A DNA stretch of 45,990 nt, from positions 1-45,990 of the forward strand of contig JAGGZF010000032.1 of the NCBI GenBank assembly GCA_021162155.1, given 5' to 3'. The notes below the pieces were generated by a model. The model saw only the letters and a list, made by a program, of their open reading frames with translations, made no database searches and was not told the DNA's origin. Source of the stretch: a bacterium. GTDB lineage: Bacteria > Patescibacteriota > Minisyncoccia > UBA6257. This document shows positions 31,983 to 39,571 of this stretch, piece after piece. Position 1 is the first letter of the stretch. Every line of letters begins with the position of its first letter. A program made the translations under genes and the position numbers.

Positions 31983-33785
31983 ATGCTTTCTTCTGAAGAA
32001 CTAAGAAAAGAATTTTTAGACTTTTTTTCTCAAAAAGGTCATCGGATAGTCCCTTCTTCTTCTCTTATTCCTTACGATGATCCCTCTGTTCTTTTTACTA
32101 CTGCCGGAATGCAGCAATTTAAACCATACTATAGTTCTAAACTGGATCCTCTTAAGGATAAGCATTTTTCTTTATCAGAACCATTAGGAACCAGAAACGT
32201 AGCATCTTGCCAGAAGTGTTTCAGAACTACTGATATTGATTCTGTAGGAGATGCTAGTCATCTTACTTTCTTTGAAATGCTGGGCAATTTTTCTTTCGGC
32301 GGGTATTTTAAGAAAGAAGCCATAAAATATGCCTGGGAGTTTATTTCTACTATTTTACATATTCCTAAAGAGAGGATTTATGTGACCGTTTTTCAGGGAG
32401 ATGACGAAATTCCTTTTGACGATGTTTCTTATAAAGCATGGTTGCAATTAGGGTTATCCCCAAAGAAGATTCTTCGAGGAAACAGAAAAGATAATTTTTG
32501 GGGACCAACAGGACAAGAGGGCCCCTGTGGTCCTACTACAGAAATTTATGTAGATGGAATAGAAATTTGGAACTTAGTTTTTAATGAATACTATCAGAGT
32601 CCTGATAAGAAACTTACTCCTTTGCAAATAAAGGGAGTGGATACAGGTATGGGGTTAGAGAGATTAACGTTAGTGATGGAGTTTCCGAAAGATAAAGAGA
32701 AAACCATATTTGATACAGATCTCTTCAGAAATGCGTTAGAAATTCTCCGAAAACATTCTTCTAATAAAGTTCCTTCTGAAAAGAATTTGAGAATTATAGC
32801 AGACCATTTAAGAGCGACGATATTTCTGATAAGCGAAGGAGTTCGTCCTTCAAATACAGACAGAGGATATATAGTAAGGAGATTAATAAGAAGGATAGCA
32901 AGGTGTATCAAGGCGGAATCTCTTTCTGGAGAGTGGATGACAGAAGTGATAGATTTCTTTATCAATAAGTATAAAAAGGCATATCCTTCTTTGAAAAGCC
33001 AAGAACAGATTGAAAGGATAATTCAAGAGGAAATAGATAAGTTTCAGAAATCTTTAGAAAAGGGATTGAAAATATGGCAGAAGCTTCTTCGAGAATTAAA
33101 AAATAATCAGCAAAAGATAGTTCCCGGAGATAAGGCCTTTTTCCTGTATGAAACTTATGGCTTTCCCTTAGAATTTATTAAAGAGTTGGCACGGGAGGAA
33201 AATTTGCAGATAGATGAAGTTGGTTTTCGGAAACTTTATCAACAGCATCAGCAAGTATCACGCGCCGGTGCTTCTCAAAAATTTGGGGGTCATGGGGTAA
33301 ATACTATAGAGGATGAAGAAAAAAGAAGAAAAATTATAAAATTACATACTGCTACTCATTTATTACTTCAGGCATTACGGCAAATTTTGGGAGATACTAT
33401 AGAGCAAAGAGGTTCTGATATTAATGCAGAGCGCCTTCGCCTCGATTTTCCTTTTGCCAGAAAATTAAGCAGAGAGGAATTACAGAAGGTTGAGGATTTA
33501 GTTAACCGTAAGATACAAGAAGGATTATCTGTCATTCATTATGAAATGCCTTTGAATGAAGCCCTTAAATCGGGTGCTATAGCCACCTTTACAGAGAGAT
33601 ATCCAGATGTAGTCACTGTCTATGAAATTAAAAATTCTCGTACTGGAGAAGTGTTTTCTAAGGAGATTTGTGCTGGTCCTCACGTGCAGAATACTAAAGA
33701 AATAGGAGTATTTAAAATCCTGAAAGAGGAATCAGTGGGCAGGGGATTGAGGAGAATTAGGGCTACGATAGAAGATGATTTGTGA
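31983..33785 (+). CDS. alaS: alanyl-tRNA synthetase (short form)
   Basis: AlaRS charges tRNA-Ala. The N-terminal class II core (motif 1 LFTTAGMQQFKPYY, GNFSFGGYFKKEA, GPTTEIYV and MGLERLTLVM) is complete, and the editing-domain zinc ligands HTATH (about 455-459) and CAGPH (about 562-566) are present. At 600 aa it ends after the editing domain and lacks the DHHA1/C-Ala region of standard 870-aa enzymes. Such short AlaRS forms are common in reduced genomes, so this is natural rather than broken: the stop is clean and a new promoter follows. Confidence 0.95.
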   Translation: MLSSEELRKEFLDFFSQKGHRIVPSSSLIPYDDPSVLFTTAGMQQFKPYYSSKLDPLKDKHFSLSEPLGTRNVASCQKCFRTTDIDSVGDASHLTFFEMLGNFSFGGYFKKEAIKYAWEFISTILHIPKERIYVTVFQGDDEIPFDDVSYKAWLQLGLSPKKILRGNRKDNFWGPTGQEGPCGPTTEIYVDGIEIWNLVFNEYYQSPDKKLTPLQIKGVDTGMGLERLTLVMEFPKDKEKTIFDTDLFRNALEILRKHSSNKVPSEKNLRIIADHLRATIFLISEGVRPSNTDRGYIVRRLIRRIARCIKAESLSGEWMTEVIDFFINKYKKAYPSLKSQEQIERIIQEEIDKFQKSLEKGLKIWQKLLRELKNNQQKIVPGDKAFFLYETYGFPLEFIKELAREENLQIDEVGFRKLYQQHQQVSRAGASQKFGGHGVNTIEDEEKRRKIIKLHTATHLLLQALRQILGDTIEQRGSDINAERLRLDFPFARKLSREELQKVEDLVNRKIQEGLSVIHYEMPLNEALKSGAIATFTERYPDVVTVYEIKNSRTGEVFSKEICAGPHVQNTKEIGVFKILKEESVGRGLRRIRATIEDDL

Positions 33786-33814
33786 AATTTCAGAAAGTAA
33801 TTTTATATTTAAAG

Positions 33815-33843
33815 TTGTTTTTTGTATTTATCCTTGATATAAT
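33815..33843 (+). promoter_or_regulatory. promoter of the baseplate-J-like gene
   Basis: -35 TTGTTT (33815-33820), 17-bp spacer, and extended -10 TGATATAAT (33835-33843). The predicted start near 33850 leaves only about 7 nt before the ATG at 33857. Confidence 0.65.
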
Positions 33844-33856
33844 GAGATAACAAACT

Positions 33857-35257
33857 ATGCCCAAGAAAAAGAAAAGAAAAATAATAGATATATATCCTCC
33901 TTCTTCAATAAAAAAGAAAGCTTCTCAGGAAGTTTTTATTAAGAAGGTATCTGGAGAGAAGCAAGAAAAGGCAAAACAAGAAAGACAGCAGGGTACTTAT
34001 CCGGCGGGACAAGTTAGGGAGGAAGGATTTTCGTCAGAATGGTATTCCCGTTTTCCTCCCCGAGCAACAGAAGAAGAGAAAAAAGAGAGAAAGAAAATAT
34101 TTTCTGTGAGAAATTTAATGGGTTTAGGAGCTGTTTTACTAATAATAGGATTTTATTATTTAGGATTCATAGTGTTGGCGAAGGCAGAGATAGATATAAA
34201 AACTATAAAATCAGAAATTCCTTTTTCCGGTAATATCTTAATAGATAGCAATGTAGCGAAAATAGATTACCAAAAGGGCGTTATTCCGGGAACAAAATTT
34301 ATATTTCAGAAAAAAGTAGAGAAAACTATAAAGAGCACCGGGAGAGGTAAAGATGAAAGAAAAGCCAAAGGCACCGTCACTTTATATAATGCTTATTCTA
34401 CCTCTCCTCAAATTTTAGTAGCGACAACTCGTTTAGCAACTCCTGATAATAAGATTTATCGGTTAGATTCCCGAATAGTAATACCCGGAGCTAGGATAGA
34501 GGCAGGTAAAATAGTCCCGTCTAAAATAGATGTGGCAGTAACAGCAGATAAACCGGGACCTGAATATAATATAGGCCCTTGTGAATTACCAGATTGTAAA
34601 TTTACTATAGTGGGATTTAAAGGGACTTCTAAATATAAGAAATTTTATGGAACATCCAGTAAACCTATGACAGGAGGAGCATCTGCTTCTATGCCTATGA
34701 TTGTGGCAGACGATGTGAAAAATGGTGAAGAGGAGGTATTAAAAGAGATGGCAGATGAGATAAACGAGGAAATCAAAAAACGGATTCCGCCCGATATAAC
34801 TATTTTAGAAGAAGCAAAAAGCGGTCTTAAATTAACTAAATTATCCAAAGATGCTGAGGTAGGAGATTTTAGAGAGTCGTTTTCTATTACTGGGCAGGGT
34901 GAAGTAATAATTATAGGTTTTAAGAAGGAAGATTTAATTAATTATATTCAGGAGAACATAAAGAAGGATATAAGTGATAATCAGGAGTTTTATCAAGACC
35001 CAGATATTCAAATAAAAGTAATACAAACAGATTTCGCTAAAGGATATCTTAAAGCCCGGATAGAGAGCAAGCAGAAAATAAGAAGTAAATTGTCACCCGA
35101 AGCCATAAAAGACAAGATAAAGGGGTGTTCTATAAAAGAACTCAAGGAGGCATTACAGGAATTTGAGGGTATTGAACAAATGAATTGTCGTTTAAGTCCT
35201 TTTTGGATAAAGAGAGTGCCCCGGGATAGTCGTAAAATTAAGGTATCTATTGACTAA
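33857..35257 (+). CDS. baseplate-J/gp47-like single-pass membrane protein
   Basis: A 466-aa protein with a long charged cytoplasmic N-terminus (1-85), one TM helix (86-108) and a beta-rich outer domain. The segment KAKGTVTLYNAYSTSPQ to GPEYNIGP, then MTGGASASMPMIVADD, resembles proteins annotated baseplate J/gp47 in candidate-phyla genomes; in phages that fold joins baseplate wedges. No other tail or contractile-injection genes are nearby, so a phage-like function is not implied. A surface or envelope structural role is more likely. It has its own strong promoter. Confidence 0.7.
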   Translation: MPKKKKRKIIDIYPPSSIKKKASQEVFIKKVSGEKQEKAKQERQQGTYPAGQVREEGFSSEWYSRFPPRATEEEKKERKKIFSVRNLMGLGAVLLIIGFYYLGFIVLAKAEIDIKTIKSEIPFSGNILIDSNVAKIDYQKGVIPGTKFIFQKKVEKTIKSTGRGKDERKAKGTVTLYNAYSTSPQILVATTRLATPDNKIYRLDSRIVIPGARIEAGKIVPSKIDVAVTADKPGPEYNIGPCELPDCKFTIVGFKGTSKYKKFYGTSSKPMTGGASASMPMIVADDVKNGEEEVLKEMADEINEEIKKRIPPDITILEEAKSGLKLTKLSKDAEVGDFRESFSITGQGEVIIIGFKKEDLINYIQENIKKDISDNQEFYQDPDIQIKVIQTDFAKGYLKARIESKQKIRSKLSPEAIKDKIKGCSIKELKEALQEFEGIEQMNCRLSPFWIKRVPRDSRKIKVSID

Positions 35258-35302
35258 TTAATGCTTTTTTGATAGACTATCTTATCTAGGTCGATTTTAT
35301 TT

Positions 35303-35530
35303 ATGCCTAATAAAATAAAGGAATCCAAGAGAAAAGAAGAAGGGCTTGTTATAGAGACGTTGCGGAATGCTCTCTTCCGAGTACAACTAAAGAAAGACAA
35401 TAGAGAAATATTGGCATATTTAGCCGGCAAATTGCGTCTTTATAGAATTAAAATTTTACCCGGAGATAGAGTTCTAGTAGAACTTTCTTCTTATGACCCT
35501 AATAAGGGGCGTATTGTTTATCGCTTATGA
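35303..35530 (+). CDS. infA: translation initiation factor IF-1
   Basis: A 75-aa OB-fold protein that binds the 30S A-site region during initiation. The family pattern VIETLRNALFRVQL, then AYLAGKLRLYRIKILPGDRVLVELSSYDPNKGRI, is clear. It opens the usual infA-rpmJ-rpsM-rpsK-rpsD-rpoA-rplQ order and overlaps rpmJ as ATGA. A weak promoter (TTGACT at 35250-35255, 17 bp, TAGACT at 35273-35278) overlaps the end of the previous gene. Confidence 0.96.
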   Translation: MPNKIKESKRKEEGLVIETLRNALFRVQLKKDNREILAYLAGKLRLYRIKILPGDRVLVELSSYDPNKGRIVYRL

Positions 35531-35640
35531 AAGTTAGAGCTTCTGTAAAGAAAATTTGTAAGAATTGTAAGATAGTGAGACGGAAAAAGCGTCTCTATGT
35601 AATATGTAAAAACCCTAAACATAAACAAAGACAGGGATAG
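35527..35640 (+). CDS. rpmJ: 50S ribosomal protein L36
   Basis: A 37-aa ribosomal protein. MKVRASVKKIC starts it, and the zinc ligands are a CKNC pair (11-14), a later Cys and a His near the end (ICKNPKHKQRQG), the zinc-binding form of L36. The ATG overlaps the infA stop as ATGA, so the two are probably coupled. It sits in its normal place between infA and rpsM. Confidence 0.96.
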   Translation: MKVRASVKKICKNCKIVRRKKRLYVICKNPKHKQRQG

Positions 35641-35647
35641 TTAGTTT

Positions 35648-35677
35648 TTGTTTTTATTATAAATTATCTGTTATAAA
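35648..35677 (+). promoter_or_regulatory. candidate internal promoter before rpsM
   Basis: -35 TTGTTT (35648-35653), 18-bp spacer, and -10 TATAAA (35672-35677) preceded by TGT, an extended form. The predicted start near 35684 gives a leader of about 13 nt for rpsM, which could drive rpsM to rpoA apart from infA. Confidence 0.45.
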
Positions 35678-35696
35678 TTAGTTATCACTTAATTTT

Positions 35697-36089
35697 ATGG
35701 TTCGTTTTTGGGGAAGAGACCTGCCAGACCAAAAAAGAATAGAAATAGCCCTTACTAAAATTTATGGGATAGGTCGGTCATTATCCAGACAACTTTTACA
35801 AGAGGCAAATATTAACTTAGATAAGAAGGCAAAAGAATTAACTAATGCTGAACTTAATAAACTAAAGGAGTTAATAGAGAAGAAAAAGTTAAAACTGGAA
35901 GGTGATTTACGGAGAGAGATTAAAACTAATATTAAGCGACTAATACAGATATCTTGTTATCGAGGTATTAGACATATGAAACATCTGCCAGTAAGAGGAC
36001 AAAGGACAAAAACTAATTCTCGTACTGTCAGAGGAAATGTAAGAAGAACTGTGGGTTCCGGAAGAAAAAAGGCTCCGGCTCCCAAGTAA
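35697..36089 (+). CDS. rpsM: 30S ribosomal protein S13
   Basis: A 130-aa S13 of the small-subunit head. Typical blocks are KIYGIGRSLSRQLLQEANI near 24-42, then CYRGIRHMKHLPVRGQRTKTNSRTVRG in the C-terminal third and the basic tail RKKAPAPK. The ATG at 35697 follows an A/T-only leader. S11 starts 33 nt downstream. Confidence 0.97.
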   Translation: MVRFWGRDLPDQKRIEIALTKIYGIGRSLSRQLLQEANINLDKKAKELTNAELNKLKELIEKKKLKLEGDLRREIKTNIKRLIQISCYRGIRHMKHLPVRGQRTKTNSRTVRGNVRRTVGSGRKKAPAPK

Positions 36090-36105
36090 GAGTAGATTAT
36101 TATTT

Positions 36106-36121
36106 AATACTATTTAGTATT
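36106..36121 (+). promoter_or_regulatory. small hairpin touching the rpsK start
   Basis: AATACT (36106-36111) and AGTATT (36116-36121) form a 6-bp stem with an ATTT loop ending one base before the rpsK ATG at 36123. It could restrict or mark initiation on this SD-less gene, but a short A/T stem may be chance. Confidence 0.25.
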
Positions 36122-36122
36122 T

Positions 36123-36566
36123 ATGGGTAAGAAAAGAATAGTAACAAAAACAGGAACAGAGCGACTTTCTATATCAGAAAAGGCGCGGTTATTAGCGCAG
36201 AAATTGGCCAAAAAGAAGGGAGTTAATCAGGTGAAAATTTATATTCGCGCTTCATATAACAATACTATTTTAACTTTGACTGACCTGAAAGGAAATGTCT
36301 TGGCTTGGGTAACTGCTGGTTCTTTAGGATTCAAGGGTCCTAAAAAAGCCACTCCTTACGCTGCCTCTAAAGTAGCAGAGGTGTTAATGGAAGCAATTAA
36401 GAAAATGGGAGTTTCTTCAGCAGAAGTATATCTGGAAGGCATAGGAGCAGGAAGGCAGTCGGCTCTTTATAGTTTAGCCGCTCAGGGTTTGAATATAGTT
36501 CTGATAAAAGATATAACTCCTATTCCTCATAATGGTCCTAAACCACCTAATGTGAGGAGGGTATAA
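36123..36566 (+). CDS. rpsK: 30S ribosomal protein S11
   Basis: A 147-aa S11 from the platform of the 30S subunit. The blocks YIRASYNNTILTLTD near 40-55, VTAGSLGFKGPKKATPYAA and the C-terminal DITPIPHNGPKPPNVRRV are diagnostic. The N-terminus has a basic extension of about 20 residues compared with compact homologues. It lies in normal order between S13 and S4. Confidence 0.97.
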   Translation: MGKKRIVTKTGTERLSISEKARLLAQKLAKKKGVNQVKIYIRASYNNTILTLTDLKGNVLAWVTAGSLGFKGPKKATPYAASKVAEVLMEAIKKMGVSSAEVYLEGIGAGRQSALYSLAAQGLNIVLIKDITPIPHNGPKPPNVRRV

Positions 36567-36580
36567 TAATTGTTTTTATT

Positions 36581-37183
36581 ATGTGGGATGCTCGCTGTAA
36601 AAAATGTCGTTATTTTGGAGAAAAGTTGTTTCTTAAAGGAGAGAAATGTTTTACTCCTAAATGTCCTCTGGTGAGGAAAGGTGCTAAAGTATCTAGGGGC
36701 CGCTATAGTGGATACAAAAAGCAGTTGATAGAGAAGCAGAAAGTTAAGTTAATCTATGGGATACGAGAGAGACAGTTAAAAAGATATTTTGAAGAAGCAC
36801 TAAGGAAAGAAGTTGCTACTCCGCAAGCCTTGGGTCAGATTTTAGAATTAAGAATGGACAATGTTGTTTTTAGGTTAGGATTTGCTCCTTCTCGGTCTGT
36901 TGCTAGGCAATTGATATCTCATGGTCACTTTCTGTTGAATGGAAAACCTCATAATATATCGTCTACTATTCTAAAAGTAGGGGATATTGTTAGTATCAAA
37001 CCTAATAGTTTAAAAAAGAAGATATTCCAAGACCTAACAGAAAGGATTAAAAAAATTAATGTCCCTAAATATCTTCATTTAGATTTGAAGAATATAGAGG
37101 GGAAAGTAGTTTCTGTGCCAGATATGGAAGAGATGAGAATGCCATTTGATTTAAGGCTTGTGGTGGAATTTTATAGCCGTTGA
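36581..37183 (+). CDS. rpsD: 30S ribosomal protein S4
   Basis: A 200-aa S4 that nucleates 30S assembly. The N-terminus carries four cysteines (CKKC, then two spaced Cys within residues 6-28), the zinc-binding form. Then come the RERQLKRYFEEA helix and the S4 RNA-binding domain (ELRMDNVVFRLGFAPSRSVARQLISHGHFLLNG). It precedes rpoA, separated by 107 nt that hold a tandem repeat. Confidence 0.97.
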   Translation: MWDARCKKCRYFGEKLFLKGEKCFTPKCPLVRKGAKVSRGRYSGYKKQLIEKQKVKLIYGIRERQLKRYFEEALRKEVATPQALGQILELRMDNVVFRLGFAPSRSVARQLISHGHFLLNGKPHNISSTILKVGDIVSIKPNSLKKKIFQDLTERIKKINVPKYLHLDLKNIEGKVVSVPDMEEMRMPFDLRLVVEFYSR

Positions 37184-37202
37184 ACTATATCTTGTTAATA
37201 AA

Positions 37203-37280
37203 AAGTTTTAATAAAATAGAGTTTTAATAAAACAAGTTTAATAAAATAAAGTTTTAATAAAATAAAGTTTTAATAAAATA
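37203..37280 (+). repeat. five imperfect tandem copies of a 14-17 nt AT-rich unit upstream of rpoA
   Basis: The unit AAGTTTTAATAAAATA occurs at 37203-37218, 37249-37264 and 37265-37280. Two shorter variants occur at 37220-37234 (ending AAAACA) and 37235-37248 (one T fewer). Each copy centres on the palindrome TTTTAATAAAA. The array fills most of the rpsD-rpoA gap and ends 10 nt before the rpoA ATG. Confidence 0.9.
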
Positions 37281-37290
37281 AATAATCTCT

Positions 37291-38217
37291 ATGTTCCAAC
37301 TATTTTCTAATTTTAGAATAGTAAAACAAGATAGGACTTATGGAGAATTTGAGATAGAGGGATTATACCCGGGCTACGGAATAACTATAGGGAATGCTTT
37401 AAGAAGAGTACTGCTTTCCTCTATAGAAGGAGCAGCGGTGACCTCTTTTCGTATTTCTAATGTACCTCATGAATTTTCTACTATTCCCTATGTATTAGAG
37501 ACAGGGATAGATATAATGCTGAATTTGAAACAATTAAAAGTAAAGTTATTCAGCGATGAGCCACAAATTCTCCGTTTAGAAGCGAAGGGCGAAAAAGAGG
37601 TCCAAGCCAAAGATTTTTACCCCAACCCAATGGTGGAGATATTGAATCCTGATCTTCATATTGCTACTTTGACTAATAAAAAGGCCTCTTTGGGTTTACA
37701 GGTAACGATAGAGAAAGGGTTAGGATATGTGATGGCCGAAGAAAGAAGAAAGGAGAAACTACCTATAGGCACTATTGCAGTAGATGCACTGTTTAGTCCT
37801 GTAATAAAAGTTAATTTTTGGGTGGAGAATATGAGAGTGGGGGAGAGAACTGATTATAATCGTTTGTTTATAACTATAGAAACAGATGGCTCTATTTTGC
37901 CCCAAGAAGCATTAGTAAAGGCAGCGCTTATTTTAGAAGACCATTTTTCCCTTCTTAAAGAAAAAGCAAGCTTAGAAAGCGGAGATAATGTTTCTTCCTC
38001 AAAAAAGAGTTATTCTGTGGAACCAAAAGAGATATCTATAGAAGAGCTAAATTTAAGTAATCGCACTAAAAATATATTATTAAATAATGGAATTAAAACT
38101 TTAGCTGGATTATTGCGTTATCGAGAAGAGCATTTACAAAAAATAGAGGGATTGGGTAAGAAATCCTTGGAAGAAATTAAAAAAGTATTACAAAATTTAC
38201 AATACACTCTTAAGTAG
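37291..38217 (+). CDS. rpoA: DNA-directed RNA polymerase subunit alpha
   Basis: A 308-aa alpha subunit that assembles the core enzyme. The N-terminal domain shows YGEFEIEGLYPGYGITIGNALRRVLLSS (about 17-44) and ALILEDHF near 215. A short linker leads to the C-terminal domain (about 250-305) with LNLSNRTKNILLNNGI and KIEGLGKKSLEEI, able to contact UP-element DNA. The tandem repeat lies immediately upstream. It precedes rplQ by 8 nt. Confidence 0.97.
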   Translation: MFQLFSNFRIVKQDRTYGEFEIEGLYPGYGITIGNALRRVLLSSIEGAAVTSFRISNVPHEFSTIPYVLETGIDIMLNLKQLKVKLFSDEPQILRLEAKGEKEVQAKDFYPNPMVEILNPDLHIATLTNKKASLGLQVTIEKGLGYVMAEERRKEKLPIGTIAVDALFSPVIKVNFWVENMRVGERTDYNRLFITIETDGSILPQEALVKAALILEDHFSLLKEKASLESGDNVSSSKKSYSVEPKEISIEELNLSNRTKNILLNNGIKTLAGLLRYREEHLQKIEGLGKKSLEEIKKVLQNLQYTLK

Positions 38218-38225
38218 AAAAGTGT

Positions 38226-38579
38226 ATGAAGCACCTTAAAGAAGGCAGAAAATTACATCGAAAAAGGGATCAAAGAAAGGCACTAAAGAGGTCTTTAGTT
38301 ACTAATTTAATACAAAAAGGGAGAATAAAAACAACTAAAGCCAAAGCCAAAGAAGCGCAAAAATTGATAGAACGTCTTATAACTGTAGCCAAAAAACAAG
38401 ATTTTAATGCTTTAAGGAGAATTCGCCAGCACCTCTCTGCCAAAGTAGCACAGAAACTTTTTTATGAGATAGCCCCTCGCTATCTTAAAAGGAAAGGAGG
38501 TTATACTCGCATCATTCATACCTCTCTTCATAGAAAGAATGATGGATCTGATTTAGTTATATTAGAATTTGTAGAATAA
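38226..38579 (+). CDS. rplQ: 50S ribosomal protein L17
   Basis: A 117-aa L17. MKHLKEGRKLHRKRDQRKAL, then KTTKAKAKEAQKLIERLITVAKK and GYTRIIHTSLHRKNDGSDLVILEFVE, are characteristic. It is in the conserved position after rpoA. The ATG follows an A/T-rich leader without Shine-Dalgarno sequence. Confidence 0.97.
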   Translation: MKHLKEGRKLHRKRDQRKALKRSLVTNLIQKGRIKTTKAKAKEAQKLIERLITVAKKQDFNALRRIRQHLSAKVAQKLFYEIAPRYLKRKGGYTRIIHTSLHRKNDGSDLVILEFVE

Positions 38580-38603
38580 GAATTAATCTTTCTTAACACT
38601 TTT

Positions 38604-38969
38604 ATGAAACAGAAAAGAAAAACGGATAAAGTTCAAATAATAGATGCTACTGGCAAATCATTGGGGAGATTATCTTCCCAGATAGCACTTATTTTAGAAG
38701 GCAAAGATAAAGCAAATTTTGCTCCCCATAAACCCGGGGATACTACGGTAATAGTGAAAAATCTATCAAAAGTAAAATTTACCGGAAAGAAATACAAAAA
38801 CAAACTTTACAGGTGGCATACAGGATATTTAGGGCACTTAAAAGAGTTGACTTTAGAACAAATGTGGAAGAAAAGTCCGGAGAGAGTATTGCGTTTAGCA
38901 GTTAGGGGAATGCTTCCCAAAAATAAACTTCGGGACCGTCGCCTGAAGAGATTAAAAATTAAGCTTTAG
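38604..38969 (+). CDS. rplM: 50S ribosomal protein L13 (short)
   Basis: An L13 of 121 aa, about 20 shorter than typical (142). The blocks IDATGKSLGRLSSQIALIL near 13-31, VKNLSKVKFTGKKYKNKLYRWHTGY and RLAVRGMLPKNKLRDRRLKRLK are present. The family's C-terminal extension after the MLPKN block is cut to a basic tail. Its stop shares one base with a GTG that opens the rpsI frame. Confidence 0.95.
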   Translation: MKQKRKTDKVQIIDATGKSLGRLSSQIALILEGKDKANFAPHKPGDTTVIVKNLSKVKFTGKKYKNKLYRWHTGYLGHLKELTLEQMWKKSPERVLRLAVRGMLPKNKLRDRRLKRLKIKL

Positions 38970-38986
38970 TGAGTAATATTAGTTTT

Positions 38987-39475
38987 ATGAGAACTAAAGT
39001 TAAAAAAGAGAAAAAAAGTACAAATAGAACACGGACTACGACCGAGAAGAAGGCAAAGAAAGAAAGTTTAGAGAAAAAGCGTTATATAGAAGCGGTAGGA
39101 CGAAGAAAGGAGGCAGTGGCAAGAGTAAGGTTTATAAAAAGCCAACCCGGAATTATAATAAATGAAAAACCTCTCACGCAATATTTTCCTTTAATGTCTT
39201 ATCAAAATAAAGTTTTATCTCCTTTTTCTTTATCTGAGGACCTTGCTAAAGTACCTCAGAAATTCCTTTTGAGTATTAAAGTAAAGGGAGGAGGATTAAC
39301 AGGACAAGCAGAAGCAATAAGATTGGGCATTAGCAGATGCTTAGTGAAAATAAATGAATCTTGGAAACCTTTATTGAGGAAAGCAGGTTATTTAACCAGA
39401 GATGCCCGGGTAGTAGAAAGAAAGAAATATGGCAGAAAGAAGGCGCGGAAGCGACCTCAGTGGTCTAAACGATAA
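38987..39475 (+). CDS. rpsI: 30S ribosomal protein S9
   Basis: S9, whose C-terminal tail reaches the P-site tRNA. I chose the ATG at 38987 (162 aa); an in-frame GTG at 38969 overlapping the rplM stop would add six residues, but neighbouring genes use ATG after A/T leaders. The first 30 residues are a basic extension, then YIEAVGRRKEAVARVRF, KVKGGGLTGQAEAIRLGISR and the tail KKYGRKKARKRPQWSKR with terminal Lys-Arg. It ends the ribosomal cluster. Confidence 0.95.
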   Translation: MRTKVKKEKKSTNRTRTTTEKKAKKESLEKKRYIEAVGRRKEAVARVRFIKSQPGIIINEKPLTQYFPLMSYQNKVLSPFSLSEDLAKVPQKFLLSIKVKGGGLTGQAEAIRLGISRCLVKINESWKPLLRKAGYLTRDARVVERKKYGRKKARKRPQWSKR

Positions 39476-39501
39476 TAGTTTATAGATTGTTGTGTCGGAA
39501 A

Positions 39502-39533
39502 ATTTGACTACAAAATTAGCCAAATCATTTAAT
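39502..39533 (+). promoter_or_regulatory. candidate promoter and imperfect inverted repeat before the second sigma-like gene
   Basis: ATTTGACTA (39502-39510) and TAGCCAAAT (39517-39525) are inverted with one mismatch and a 6-nt gap. The left arm contains -35 TTGACT (39504-39509), followed after 18 bp by -10 TTTAAT (39528-39533). The same nine-base half-site and the same -35/-10 hexamers occur upstream of the sigma4/HARE gene. Confidence 0.45.
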
Positions 39534-39555
39534 TATTTTGTATCTTAACAATTAA

Positions 39556-39567
39556 AAAGGAGGTGAT
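39556..39567 (+). promoter_or_regulatory. full-length Shine-Dalgarno sequence
   Basis: AAAGGAGGTGAT matches the complement of the conserved 16S rRNA 3' end over 12 bases. The GGAGG core lies about 8 nt before a TTG codon at 39572, which fixes that TTG as the start. It is the only strong Shine-Dalgarno site I found before any gene in this window. Confidence 0.9.
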
Positions 39568-39571
39568 TAAG

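Noticed and set aside
33857..35257. Prophage or contractile-injection locus
   Set aside because: No other tail, capsid, portal or integrase gene lies in the window.
37203..37280. CRISPR-like array
   Set aside because: Units of 14-17 nt adjoin without spacers, so it is a simple tandem repeat.
39563..39571. GTG at 39563 as start of the second sigma-like gene
   Set aside because: It lies within the Shine-Dalgarno sequence itself; the TTG at 39572 is at proper distance.
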